Shown: piece by piece, positions 25,971 to 33,999 of the stretch
Numbering within the stretch: the first letter of the stretch is position 1
Layout of the letters: the number at the start of each line of letters is the position of its first letter
NCBI GenBank assembly: GCA_017643845.1
Contig: JAEPMR010000012.1
Coordinates: 32,179 to 66,177, forward strand
Length of the DNA stretch: 33,999 nucleotides
Source: Marivivens sp.
GTDB lineage: Bacteria > Pseudomonadota > Alphaproteobacteria > Rhodobacterales > Rhodobacteraceae
Reading direction: 5' to 3'
Notes under the pieces: model-generated
Told to the model about the DNA's origin: nothing
What the model saw: the letters and a program-made list of their open reading frames with translations, nothing else
Databases searched by the model: none
Program-made: the position numbers and the translations under genes

Positions 25971-27188
25971 ATGATTTTCGCGATTGCATGGCGAAATGTA
26001 TGGAGGCAGCCGACTCGAACGATACTTTCGGTGACCGGAATGGCATTTACCTCAATGTTGCTCGTGTTCATGGTGTCGTTTCAGTTTGGATCCTATGATA
26101 CAATGAAAGCGAGCATGCTGCGGATCAACGATGGGTTCGGCCAGTTTCAAGCACATGGCTACCTTGATGAACCCGATATGGCCAAGACGGTCACATCCCC
26201 GAGCAAGATCATGGACGCGGCACTGGCGCTCCCCGGTATTACAGCCGCGGCTCCTCGCGCAAATGGATTTGGACTTCTTGCGAACGGGGAGCGCAGTTTT
26301 GCCGCAGCTGTCGTAGGTCTTGATCCCGCCGCGGATCCCGAGGTCGCCAAGATTTCTACGATGATCAAATCAGGACGCGCGCTTTCGCCGGAAGATGACG
26401 CGAGCATTGTGCTCGGGGAGGGGCTCGCTCGTAATCTCCGTGTCGATCTGGGTGACCCGGTTACTCTTTTGGGAAGTGCGGTCGATGGATCTGTTGCCGC
26501 CGATGTCTTAACACTTGTCGGCATTTTTGGGGCTGGCGTTCCTGAATTGGATCGCCAAATCGCGCAAATGCCACTTTCGCGCTTCAACGAAACCTTCTTT
26601 ATGGATGGGGACGTTCACCTGATCGCGGTTTCAGGGCCGAGTTTGCCGAGTGTCGAAGCGGCGGAGCAACAGCTCACGCACATCGCGAACGACTTCGAGG
26701 TAACTTACTTGGACTGGGCGGAATTGCGTCCCGAAGTTCGCCAAGCCATCTCATTGGATCAATCGACCGCGATGTTGATGTATGGGACTCTGGTCGTCGT
26801 TGTGGTCTTCGTAATTCTGAATACGCTTTATATGTCCGTTCTGGAGCGTACCCGCGAGTTCGGTATGCTACTCGCCCTGGGTATGAAGCCGGGCCAGATT
26901 GGGCGGATGGTGTGGGCCGAGATGATTTTCCTGTCCCTTTTGGGCACTGGCAGCGGGATTATTCTGGGCATCGCTTTGACTGCCTATTTCCAAAATGTCG
27001 GGATTGGTATCGAGGGTATGGGTGATGTCTACGCCGAATGGGGGCTGCCATCGCGCTTCTATCCTGTCATGACACTTGAGCGGGTTCTTGTTGGTCCTGC
27101 CGCAATCGTTGGCTCCATCGCGCTATTGGGCATCATTCCTTATCGCCGTGTTCTTGGGCTGGAACCTGTAAAGGCAATGGCATCATGA
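25971..27188 (+). CDS. ABC permease, FtsX/LolC-E type (first)
   Basis: Inner-membrane permease of 405 residues in the MacB/FtsX/LolCDE group: one N-terminal helix (about 14-38), a large periplasmic domain, then three C-terminal helices (about 275-400). AWRNVWRQPTRT at the N-terminus and RTREFGMLLALGMKPGQIGRMVWAE before the second helix are the family's coupling and FtsX-domain segments. This group does mechanotransmission: it extracts lipoproteins or lipids from the inner membrane or drives periplasmic partners. It starts one base after the LolA-like gene and overlaps the next permease by 4 bases (ATGA). Confidence 0.92.
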   Translation: MIFAIAWRNVWRQPTRTILSVTGMAFTSMLLVFMVSFQFGSYDTMKASMLRINDGFGQFQAHGYLDEPDMAKTVTSPSKIMDAALALPGITAAAPRANGFGLLANGERSFAAAVVGLDPAADPEVAKISTMIKSGRALSPEDDASIVLGEGLARNLRVDLGDPVTLLGSAVDGSVAADVLTLVGIFGAGVPELDRQIAQMPLSRFNETFFMDGDVHLIAVSGPSLPSVEAAEQQLTHIANDFEVTYLDWAELRPEVRQAISLDQSTAMLMYGTLVVVVVFVILNTLYMSVLERTREFGMLLALGMKPGQIGRMVWAEMIFLSLLGTGSGIILGIALTAYFQNVGIGIEGMGDVYAEWGLPSRFYPVMTLERVLVGPAAIVGSIALLGIIPYRRVLGLEPVKAMAS

Positions 27189-28414
27189 CCGATCCACTCA
27201 GAACTTTTGTGCCACTGGCATGGAGGAATGTCTGGCGAAATCCGCGGCGTACCGCCATCACATTGATCGTGGTGGCTGTCGGTCTCTGGTCAATTCTGTT
27301 TTTCAATTCCTTCATGATCGCCTGGATGCAGTCGAGCAAAGACACGGCATTGCAGATCCTGACTGGCTCGGGCCAGATTCATGCAGAAGGTTTCATGGAC
27401 GATCCCAATATTGATCTGGTGATGGAGCCACCCGGACCAGACTTGCGGACTGCCTTGGAACACAACGATGTATCGGGCTGGACGATGCGCCTCGGCCTCC
27501 CAGCTGTCATTCTGAGCGAATATAAGACACTGCCAGTGACGTTGACGGCAGTAGACCCGATAGGTGAAACGGCTGTCTCGATATTACCCCAGAAGGTGGT
27601 CGAGGGGCGGTATCTGGCAGATCGAAACGACGATGGAATCGTCATCGGACTACACCTTGCTGAGCAATTGAAAACCGGTGTCGGACGCCGCGTGATCGTA
27701 ATGTCGCAGAGTGCAGACAACACGATGTCTGAGCGGAGTTTTGATGTTGTCGGACTGTTCGACTCCGATCAGGCGACGGAGGATTTCTTTGCATTTACGG
27801 GGCTTGCCGCTGCGCAATCGTTCTTAGGGCTGGACAATCAGATCAGTGAACTCGTTTTCGAACTTCAAGAAGAAGCACCGCTGGAGGACAACATTGACCG
27901 CCTTAAGGCAGCCGCACCAGCGCTGGACGTGCGCAGTTGGAAAGATCTCAATCTGCTACTCGCAACGACAGATGCATTTATGGGGAGCATTATCTTCATC
28001 TGGCTCGGCGTTGTATTTGCGTTGATGGCAATCGGTATTATCAACACTCAATTGATGGCTGTATTCGAGAGGATGAAGGAATTTGGACTTCTCCGTGCTC
28101 TTGGAATGAAGCCGCGACTTGTCTTGCTTATGGTGACGCTTGAATCCGCGGTATTGATCGGCATTGGTGTTTTGATCGGTGCTTTCATTGCGGCACTCTC
28201 GATTTGGTCGCTCTCTGACGGGCTTAACCTCAGCCGTTGGGCGCAAGCGCTTGAAATGATTCAGGGCGGCAATGTCCTATACCCGGATTATCACCCCGAA
28301 AGCTTTGTTCTGTTTTCGCTGATCATCTGGGTGCTCGGCATTCTTGTTGCCCTGTGGCCTGCCCGAAAGGCCTCGAAATACAGCCCCGTTGAAGTGATGC
28401 GCAGGGACACATAG
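27185..28414 (+). CDS. ABC permease, FtsX/LolC-E type (second)
   Basis: A second permease of 409 residues with the same architecture as its neighbour: LAWRNVWRNPRRTAIT and one helix at the N-terminus, a periplasmic domain, and three helices at about 270-395 with RMKEFGLLRALGMKPRLVLLMVTLES before the second. The two clearly share ancestry but differ enough to form a heterodimer, as LolC and LolE do. Its ATG overlaps the stop of the first permease, and the ATPase gene follows 12 bases after its stop. Confidence 0.92.
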   Translation: MTDPLRTFVPLAWRNVWRNPRRTAITLIVVAVGLWSILFFNSFMIAWMQSSKDTALQILTGSGQIHAEGFMDDPNIDLVMEPPGPDLRTALEHNDVSGWTMRLGLPAVILSEYKTLPVTLTAVDPIGETAVSILPQKVVEGRYLADRNDDGIVIGLHLAEQLKTGVGRRVIVMSQSADNTMSERSFDVVGLFDSDQATEDFFAFTGLAAAQSFLGLDNQISELVFELQEEAPLEDNIDRLKAAAPALDVRSWKDLNLLLATTDAFMGSIIFIWLGVVFALMAIGIINTQLMAVFERMKEFGLLRALGMKPRLVLLMVTLESAVLIGIGVLIGAFIAALSIWSLSDGLNLSRWAQALEMIQGGNVLYPDYHPESFVLFSLIIWVLGILVALWPARKASKYSPVEVMRRDT

Positions 28415-28426
28415 GGAGAGTCGTTG

Positions 28427-29113
28427 ATGGAGCCGATCGTAACCTGCCGCGGAGTTGGAAAAACCTTTGGAAAAGGGGAATTGGCTGTTCACGCCCTATC
28501 AGGCGTCGATCTTGATATTCTCCCTGGTGATTTCGCGACCCTTGCAGGGCCTTCCGGTTCTGGGAAGACCACATTGCTGAATATGATCGGTGGCCTTGAC
28601 AGCCCGACGGTGGGTGAAGTGGTTGTCGATGGCGAGAACCTTGGGCTTATGGGCAAAGGTGAGTTGTCTGAGATCAGGCTGAGGAAGATCGGCTTTGTCT
28701 TCCAGTCTTTCAATCTCATTCCAGTGATGTCGGCGACCGAAAACATAGAGTTTGTTTTGGAGCTGCAGGGTGTGTCGCGGTCGGAGCGGCGGGAACGCTC
28801 GCTGTCTATTCTGAGTGACGTCGGAATTGAGGATCTCGCTCATCGCCGTCCGGGGGCAATGTCGGGTGGGCAGCAACAGCGGGTCGCAGTGGCGCGCGCC
28901 TTGGTCAGTAATCCAGCAATTGTGCTTGCCGATGAGCCGACAGCCAATTTGGATTCTGCGACCGCATACGATCTGGTTAGACTGATGCGGCGGCTAAATG
29001 AGGAACATGGCACGACGTTCCTTATCGGCACCCATGATATGCGCGTTCTCGAAAACAGCCGACGCAGGATCACGATGATTGACGGAGGCATTGATACAGA
29101 TGAACGTATCTAG
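28427..29113 (+). CDS. ABC ATPase, LolD/MacB type
   Basis: Nucleotide-binding subunit of 228 residues for the two permeases before it. Walker A GPSGSGKTT (41-49), Q-loop Q93, signature SGGQQ (146-150), Walker B IVLADE (165-170) and the switch histidine H203 (GTHD) are all intact. LNMIGGLDSPTVGEV and LADEPTANLDSATA are typical of the MacB/LolD/FtsE group. ATG 28427 has GGGAG 8 bases before it; TTG 28424 is a less likely start. Its end overlaps the start of the outer-membrane protein gene. Confidence 0.95.
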   Translation: MEPIVTCRGVGKTFGKGELAVHALSGVDLDILPGDFATLAGPSGSGKTTLLNMIGGLDSPTVGEVVVDGENLGLMGKGELSEIRLRKIGFVFQSFNLIPVMSATENIEFVLELQGVSRSERRERSLSILSDVGIEDLAHRRPGAMSGGQQQRVAVARALVSNPAIVLADEPTANLDSATAYDLVRLMRRLNEEHGTTFLIGTHDMRVLENSRRRITMIDGGIDTDERI

Positions 29114-30332
29114 AAAAGCGCTCCTTGCAGGTATTTTTGCCATTTGTTTCGGTGCGGCCGATGCCCAGGACCTGCGATTCAAAACCGAAGTAGGTGGCGA
29201 TTGGCAGTGGCCTGACGTAGCGAGTCTTGAGACCTCGCTGGGATTCCCGACGATGCAAACCGCTCGTGCGGGCCTTCGTGCGATGGCGGATGGCGATGCG
29301 TTTGGCCTGCAATGGGAGTTGCATGGCACCCTCATGACGCGTTCGGGGGACGCGGCAAGCCTGCGAAACATGCTCTCTGGTATGGGGGCTTCGCCTCCAC
29401 CTGCAACCTTGTTCGATTTCAACGGCCAGCGTTTTTCAGGTGATACCGAAACCAGTTGGTCGCTTGACCGAGCCAATGTGACCTGGACCAGCGATACGTT
29501 CGTTCTGCGGGCAGGGCGCCAAGCAATCACATGGGGAAATGGGCTTGTTTTCTCTCCATCAGATGTTGTCGCCCCATTTTCACCGAATTCACCGGACCGG
29601 AGCTACAAGACCGGCACCGACATGATCTATGCGCAGTACCTACTTGAAAGCGGTGCAGATATTCAGGCCGTATATATTCCACGTCCTCTCACTGAGGGTG
29701 GCGCTGTATCAGACGATGCTTCCACCTACGCTTTGCGGGGGTACGCGAATACCGGCAATTTCGACCTGACTGTTACCCTCGCAAGAGATAGAGGGGAATG
29801 GGTTGTTGGTTTAGGCGGTAGTGGGTCTGTTGGTGAGGGGGCACTGAAAGCCGATGTTGTGGTTTGGGATCCCACAGGTGGAACGATCAATCCATCCTGG
29901 GTGATCAATTATTCGAATTTCGCGTCACTCGGTGATCTCGGATTTTCCTATTTCATCGAGAACTACAGGAACGGCTTCGGCGTCGCTGCCGACACTGCCG
30001 TTTCGGATTTTCCGAGCACGCTGGCGTCTCGTATGTCGACTGGGCAGGTCTTCTTTGCAGGACGTAATTTCTGGGCGGGTGGCCTTCAGGCGTTCGTTAC
30101 GCCTGACCTTATGGTTTCTCCGACTGTAATCATGAATTCGGATGATCAAAGTGCGTTATTGAGCCTTTCGGCAAACTACACATTAGGGGACAATACCGAT
30201 ATTTCCCTGAATTATTCGAAGCCCTTTGGGGCTAACGGTACAGAATTTGGCGGTCGAGAAACGACGTCAGGCGGGGGTATATACGTAGGTCCACCCGAGA
30301 GCGTTAGCGTAAAAATCTCTCAGTTCTTTTGA
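29100..30332 (+). CDS. Outer-membrane beta-barrel protein of the ABC module
   Basis: Predicted outer-membrane barrel of 410 residues. A signal peptide (1-23, ending GAADA) is followed by alternating aromatic and small-residue strands, and the protein ends in KISQFF with the terminal phenylalanine used by the Bam complex. The segment VLRAGRQAITWGNGLVFSPSDVVAPF followed by SYKTGTDMIYAQY is a hallmark, as I recall it, of DUF1302-like barrels beside LolA-like/FtsX operons. ATG 29100 has GGAGG 11 bases before it and overlaps the ATPase end by 14 bases; in-frame TTG codons lie earlier. It is likely the receiving or exit point for the module's cargo. Confidence 0.8.
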   Translation: MNVSRKALLAGIFAICFGAADAQDLRFKTEVGGDWQWPDVASLETSLGFPTMQTARAGLRAMADGDAFGLQWELHGTLMTRSGDAASLRNMLSGMGASPPPATLFDFNGQRFSGDTETSWSLDRANVTWTSDTFVLRAGRQAITWGNGLVFSPSDVVAPFSPNSPDRSYKTGTDMIYAQYLLESGADIQAVYIPRPLTEGGAVSDDASTYALRGYANTGNFDLTVTLARDRGEWVVGLGGSGSVGEGALKADVVVWDPTGGTINPSWVINYSNFASLGDLGFSYFIENYRNGFGVAADTAVSDFPSTLASRMSTGQVFFAGRNFWAGGLQAFVTPDLMVSPTVIMNSDDQSALLSLSANYTLGDNTDISLNYSKPFGANGTEFGGRETTSGGGIYVGPPESVSVKISQFF

Positions 30333-30366
30333 TTTTTCGCTTCGAATAGGATCATCTGGGCGTATT

Positions 30367-30927
30367 TTATGCACCCCAGGTGCGAACTGGGCCGCAATCC
30401 ATATGAACGAAGTCGGACCCTGAATAACGTCCGACCCCACCTGCGCTGCAAGAGGCCGCGGCACGCGCCATTTGGCTGACCGATCGGCTTGCCAAACGAA
30501 GGTCGGCTGCCTGTGCCTGCATATGCAGGGAGTTGCGCGCCACGCCCGATGAACGGCGGCGCAACATCGCATTAGTCGAGGGTGTCCGGTATCCTGAAAG
30601 CAGCATGTATGGCTCAGAGACATCCAGAATGTTGTGCGCTGCTGCCATTATATCGATTGTACGAGTATCGATCCGTTTGGCTTCGTCTGTACGCCAATCG
30701 CGCATGAAGTAACTGATTTGCTGGATCGCTTCATCAATGTAGTCACCCTCGATCCAGTAGACCGTGTTGACGCTTTCGCCTGTGCGCCCCGAATACATAT
30801 GGATACGACGGACATCGCCAGCCCCGCGGAGGAAGCCAAATGCGTTCGAGTAGGTTGGGGCTGCCGCTACGGCTGTCGCCGCAAAAGCACCAAGTAACCC
30901 GCGTCGAGTCATGCTCTTTGTGGTCAT
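30367..30927 (-). CDS. DUF882/YcbK-type (MepK-like) murein endopeptidase
   Basis: Exported protein of 186 residues in the YcbK/DUF882 branch of the M15-like zinc peptidases. Tat-type signal TRRGLLGAFAATAVAAA precedes the domain. The metal ligands can be read as H135 and D142 (SLHMQAQAAD, His-x6-Asp) and H175 (FVHMD), with the LSGYRTPSTN substrate segment before. E. coli MepK of this family cuts 3-3 and 4-3 peptidoglycan cross-links. The frame is open to a TTG at 30951; ATG 30927 has ACAGG six bases before it, and ATG 30912 is a further option. It is divergent from an L,D-transpeptidase gene. Confidence 0.88.
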   Translation of the reverse strand: MTTKSMTRRGLLGAFAATAVAAAPTYSNAFGFLRGAGDVRRIHMYSGRTGESVNTVYWIEGDYIDEAIQQISYFMRDWRTDEAKRIDTRTIDIMAAAHNILDVSEPYMLLSGYRTPSTNAMLRRRSSGVARNSLHMQAQAADLRLASRSVSQMARAAASCSAGGVGRYSGSDFVHMDCGPVRTWGA

Positions 30928-30951
30928 TAAAAACCTGTCCCGTATTCCCAA

Positions 30952-31261
30952 TGCCTGCTTCTTCCGTGCAAGCTGTTTGCCAACTCCCCCAAGCGGCTGC
31001 GCTTTTTATTACACAACTCGAATCATATACCAACCCACCTTTAGGCCGGGTTTAGGCGTAAAGAGGAAAATCGGCAGTTTTTTGCGCAAGTTGTGCGATT
31101 TGATATGAATGTGCCTTATTTGCCGATGGCGTGTAAGCAACAATCGGTCGGCAAATGGGATGCTGGCGCTTTTGTGAATGGACGCGGACAGACTGCACAA
31201 ATAGCGGTAGGATCAACGTTATCTTGGATGTGTATTGTGCGCGGAAAATAGGACTTAGACG
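30952..31261. other. Divergent intergenic region with an inverted repeat
   Basis: About 310 bases separate the MepK-like and transpeptidase starts. No convincing gene is seen. ATTTGCCGA (31118-31126) and TCGGCAAAT (31148-31156) form a perfect 9-base inverted repeat with a 21-base spacer. AGCG-GCTG-CGCT followed by T5 lies near 30990-31006. Promoters for both genes should be here, but no clear -35/-10 pair stood out. Confidence 0.5.
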
Positions 31262-32875
31262 ATGTTTTTTGGTAGTGGCCCGTTACTTCGCCGTTTAATT
31301 CTTGTCTCCTCAATTTCTTTTGTGGCGGCTGGATTGCCTCTTCCGGGTCAGGCTCAATCAACAGGCTATCGGCTCGCAATTGCTGAGGCGGTGTCCGGTG
31401 ATCGCGAACTTGCCGAGTTTTATCGTGGACGCGCCTATGTTGGACTATGGTCTGGCAGCGACGAAATGGCGATTGCCCGTCGCAATGCGCTCCTTCTGGC
31501 TTTGGATGCTGCGCCGCGCCACGGATTACCGTCAGTCCTTTTTGACGCAAACACTGTTGAGGCGGATATTCGGAGCGCCCGAACGGATTTTGACAAGGGG
31601 CGGCTCGATGTTCGCCTGACACGGCTTTTTCTGACCTATGCGCATGCGGTTCAATCCGGTCTGGTGGAACCTCGGGATGTAGATGACAACATCAAACGCA
31701 GTATCAGTAGGGAAAGTGATTTGAGCTTGATCGCTGGGCTACTGGGGCCGGATCCTGTCAGTTTTATCCGCGGTTTGGCGCCCGATACGCCCGAGTATGT
31801 GAGATTGCTGCGTGAAAAGGCTCAGCTTGAAGAAGTCCTTGCAAGCGGGGGTTGGGGACTTTCGGTTCAAGGGACCGAAACACTTCGACCAGGAGATGAA
31901 GGGCCACGGGTCATAGCGCTGCGCGATCGGCTGATCGCGATGGGATTCATGGACCATAGTATTAGCCGCAGATATGATGCCGCGCTCCAGGCTGCGGTCG
32001 TGAGCTTTCAGGAAAGTCATGGCCTCCTGGCGGATGGAATTGCAGGCGAGAGCACGATTTCCGAGGTCAACGTCGATGTTGAAGAGCGTCTAAAGTCAGT
32101 TTTGGTCGCTCTGGAAGGAGAGCGGTGGATGAACCGTGATCGGGGCGACAGACATATTTGGGTAAATCTGACAGATTTCACGGCTGCAATCGTGGATCAC
32201 GGTGAGGTGACCTTTCAAACCCGATCGGTGATCGGCGCACGCTCGGATGATCGACAGTCGCCAGAGTTTTCGGACCGCATGGAACACATGGTTATCAATC
32301 CGAGCTGGTATGTGCCTCGTTCGATTGTCGTGAATGAATATCTTCCGCAGCTTCAGGCAGATCCGGCAGCGGCATCCTATATCAATTTGACAGACAATGA
32401 TGGCAACGTCGTTAGCCGCGCGGGAATTGATTTTACTCAGTTCACTGATGCGACTTTTCCTTTCGGAATGAAACAGCCGCCAAGTAATAGTAATGCTTTG
32501 GGACTCGTTAAGTTCATGTTCCCGAACCGTTACAACATCTATCTCCACGATACACCGGCAAAGAGCCTCTTCGGACGTGAAGTTAGGGCATATAGCCATG
32601 GATGCATCCGGCTGAATGAACCTTTTGAATTTGCCTACGCACTTCTCGCGCGGCAAACCTCAAACCCTGTTGAGTATTTCCACTCAATTCTTGAAACAGG
32701 GAATGAGACGCAGGTTAATTTGGAGCAGCATGTTCCGGTTCATCTGGTTTATCGCACGGCATTCACCCATACGACGGGTGAGCTGCAGTTCCGACGTGAC
32801 ATCTACGGCCGCGACGCGAAGATCTGGTCGGCGCTAAGCGCTCTTGGGGTGGAGATCGGTGCCGTTAATGGCTAA
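31262..32875 (+). CDS. L,D-transpeptidase, YcbB/LdtD type
   Basis: Periplasmic enzyme of 537 residues that makes 3-3 cross-links between meso-DAP residues in peptidoglycan. A signal peptide spans about 1-31 (cleavage after GQAQ). A helical scaffold region follows, then a peptidoglycan-binding domain (about 210-270, with [17 protein letters not shown] and [10 protein letters not shown]) and the YkuD catalytic domain (about 297-470). The catalytic cysteine is C448 in YSHGCIRL, with H446 two residues before it. This long form with an inserted lid is the YcbB class. It is followed by lpxD after 22 bases. Confidence 0.92.
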   Translation: MFFGSGPLLRRLILVSSISFVAAGLPLPGQAQSTGYRLAIAEAVSGDRELAEFYRGRAYVGLWSGSDEMAIARRNALLLALDAAPRHGLPSVLFDANTVEADIRSARTDFDKGRLDVRLTRLFLTYAHAVQSGLVEPRDVDDNIKRSISRESDLSLIAGLLGPDPVSFIRGLAPDTPEYVRLLREKAQLEEVLASGGWGLSVQGTETLRPGDEGPRVIALRDRLIAMGFMDHSISRRYDAALQAAVVSFQESHGLLADGIAGESTISEVNVDVEERLKSVLVALEGERWMNRDRGDRHIWVNLTDFTAAIVDHGEVTFQTRSVIGARSDDRQSPEFSDRMEHMVINPSWYVPRSIVVNEYLPQLQADPAAASYINLTDNDGNVVSRAGIDFTQFTDATFPFGMKQPPSNSNALGLVKFMFPNRYNIYLHDTPAKSLFGREVRAYSHGCIRLNEPFEFAYALLARQTSNPVEYFHSILETGNETQVNLEQHVPVHLVYRTAFTHTTGELQFRRDIYGRDAKIWSALSALGVEIGAVNG

Positions 32876-32897
32876 ATCCCCAATAAGGGGAACAGGC

Positions 32898-33992
32898 ATG
32901 GCTCTGACAATCGACCAACTTGCAAAAGCAATCGGCGCGCGCGCCGAAGGGAACCTCTCGTTCGAGGTTTCTGGTCTGTCGGAACCAGCGACTGCTCGCG
33001 AAGATCAGATCGCGATGGCGATGAGTCCCGCATTTGCAGATCGCTTGGCTCAGGGCTCGGCAAAGGTCGCAGTGGTCTGGGCTGGATGCGATTGGAAATC
33101 GCTGGGGCTTGAGGCTGCCATCTTTGCGCCCCGTGCCCGATTGGCGATGGCGGGACTTACGCAAGCATTTGATCCGCTAGAAGCACCAGAAGGCATCCAC
33201 CCGACTGCTGTCGTTCATCCTGACGCTGAGCTTGCCGAGGATGTCTCAATCGGGGCTTTTTCGATGATCGGTCGTGATGTGTTCATTGGCGAGGGCACTC
33301 GGATCGGGACAGGGGTTTCTCTTGCGAGCGGCAGTCGAATTGGCAGCGGTTCGTTGCTTTTTGACGGGGTACGTATCGGTCGCAATGTCGTGATCGGAGA
33401 CCGCGCAATTCTTCAATTCAACGCGGTGGTCGGCAGCGATGGCTTTTCATTCGTGACGGAACAGGAATCAAAGGTCGAGCGCGCGCGCAAAGAAATGCGC
33501 TCCGAGGACACCGCGGCGGCCGGAGCTTCGACGTGGCATCGTATTCATTCCCTGGGTGGCGTGACGATAGGTGACGATGTAGAGATCGGCGCAAGCTCGA
33601 CGATTGACGCAGGAACGATACGGCCGACGCGCATTGGTCGTGGTACGAAATTGGATAACCTTGTTCATGTTGGGCATAATGTCGTTGTCGGCGAAGATTG
33701 TTTGTTGTGCGGGCAGGTGGGTATTGCTGGGTCTTCGGTGATTGGAGATCGCTCGGTACTTGGCGGGCAGTCGGGTGTCGGTGACAATCTGGTTATCGGC
33801 AGCGATGTTGTTATCACCGGTGCGACCAAAGTTATGTCCAACGTTCCTGACGGCCGCGTAATGATGGGGTCGCCGGCCGTGAAGATTGAAACCCACGTAG
33901 AGACCTACAAGGCGCTACGCCGTCTGCCCCGCTTCATGCGCACAATGTCACAACGTCAGAAAGCTGTTTCAAACGATGACGAGAAAGGATAG
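32898..33992 (+). CDS. lpxD: UDP-3-O-acylglucosamine N-acyltransferase LpxD
   Basis: LpxD adds the second acyl chain, from acyl-ACP, to UDP-3-O-acyl-glucosamine in lipid A synthesis. The protein is 364 residues. An N-terminal uridine-binding domain (about 1-95) is followed by hexapeptide-repeat coils forming a left-handed beta-helix (about 100-320). The catalytic histidine is H260 in HVGHNVVVG, and [20 protein letters not shown] is typical. The frame opens earlier (32844), but ATG 32898 follows AGGGGAACA and begins the family core [13 protein letters not shown]. It is downstream of the transpeptidase, probably in one transcript. Confidence 0.96.
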   Translation: MALTIDQLAKAIGARAEGNLSFEVSGLSEPATAREDQIAMAMSPAFADRLAQGSAKVAVVWAGCDWKSLGLEAAIFAPRARLAMAGLTQAFDPLEAPEGIHPTAVVHPDAELAEDVSIGAFSMIGRDVFIGEGTRIGTGVSLASGSRIGSGSLLFDGVRIGRNVVIGDRAILQFNAVVGSDGFSFVTEQESKVERARKEMRSEDTAAAGASTWHRIHSLGGVTIGDDVEIGASSTIDAGTIRPTRIGRGTKLDNLVHVGHNVVVGEDCLLCGQVGIAGSSVIGDRSVLGGQSGVGDNLVIGSDVVITGATKVMSNVPDGRVMMGSPAVKIETHVETYKALRRLPRFMRTMSQRQKAVSNDDEKG

Positions 33993-33999
33993 ATGAGCG
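33993..33999 (+). CDS. Start of a following gene, possibly fabZ
   Basis: Directly after the lpxD stop an ATG (33993) follows AAAGGA (33985-33990), and only two full codons (Met-Ser) are in the window. In many alphaproteobacteria fabZ follows lpxD, which is the only basis for the suggestion. Confidence 0.35.

Noticed and set aside
30333..30366. Terminator between the convergent outer-membrane protein and MepK-like genes
   Set aside because: The 34-base gap has only a 3-base TCG/CGA pairing and no useful hairpin.
1..33999. CRISPR array, insertion sequence, rRNA or toxin-antitoxin genes
   Set aside because: No regularly spaced repeats, transposase motifs, rRNA segments or toxin-antitoxin pairs were recognised on either strand.

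Overview
The window looks like chromosome from a marine or halotolerant alphaproteobacterium of the Rhodobacterales (Roseobacter group). Grounds: the ectA-ectB-ectC-ask order, a monomeric NADP isocitrate dehydrogenase, a GAAC-N7-GAAC SOS box before recA, a suf cluster headed by an Rrf2/IscR regulator with a single cysteine, an Irr-type inverted repeat on its promoter, and a YIP1-family gene inside the suf operon. The species cannot be named from sequence alone.

Region 1 (1-5450) is an ectoine module. A MarR regulator (EctR-like) and a PhnD-type periplasmic binding protein lie on the minus strand. The plus strand carries ectA, ectB, ectC and the ectoine-specific aspartate kinase, which together make ectoine from aspartate. 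Region 2 (5416-7066, minus) holds an EutB-type PLP dehydratase, normally part of hydroxyectoine catabolism, and a small sulfotransferase. Region 3 (7141-17865) is mainly housekeeping: recA, alaS with a DUF1330 gene, typA, an Lrp/AsnC regulator with an EmrE-type exporter, a small DUF6356-like gene, monomeric icd, and a hydrolase plus a small unknown gene.

Region 4 (17866-24938) is an iron-sulfur assembly operon: iscR, a NifS/IscS-like desulfurase, sufB, sufC, sufD, a YIP1 membrane protein and sufS, packed with overlapping starts and stops. It is followed by tRNA-Arg(CCG). Region 5 (25114-30332) is a five-gene envelope module: a LolA-like periplasmic protein, two FtsX/LolC-E-type permeases, a LolD/MacB-type ATPase and an outer-membrane beta-barrel. 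An FNR-type box precedes it. This is the best candidate for an undescribed system here.

Region 6 (30367-33999) has a DUF882/MepK-like peptidase divergent from a YcbB-type L,D-transpeptidase, which is followed by lpxD and the first codons of another gene. Four strong hairpins (three with T-tracts) close recA, alaS-DUF1330/typA, icd and ask. No insertion sequence, integrase, rRNA or CRISPR array was seen.
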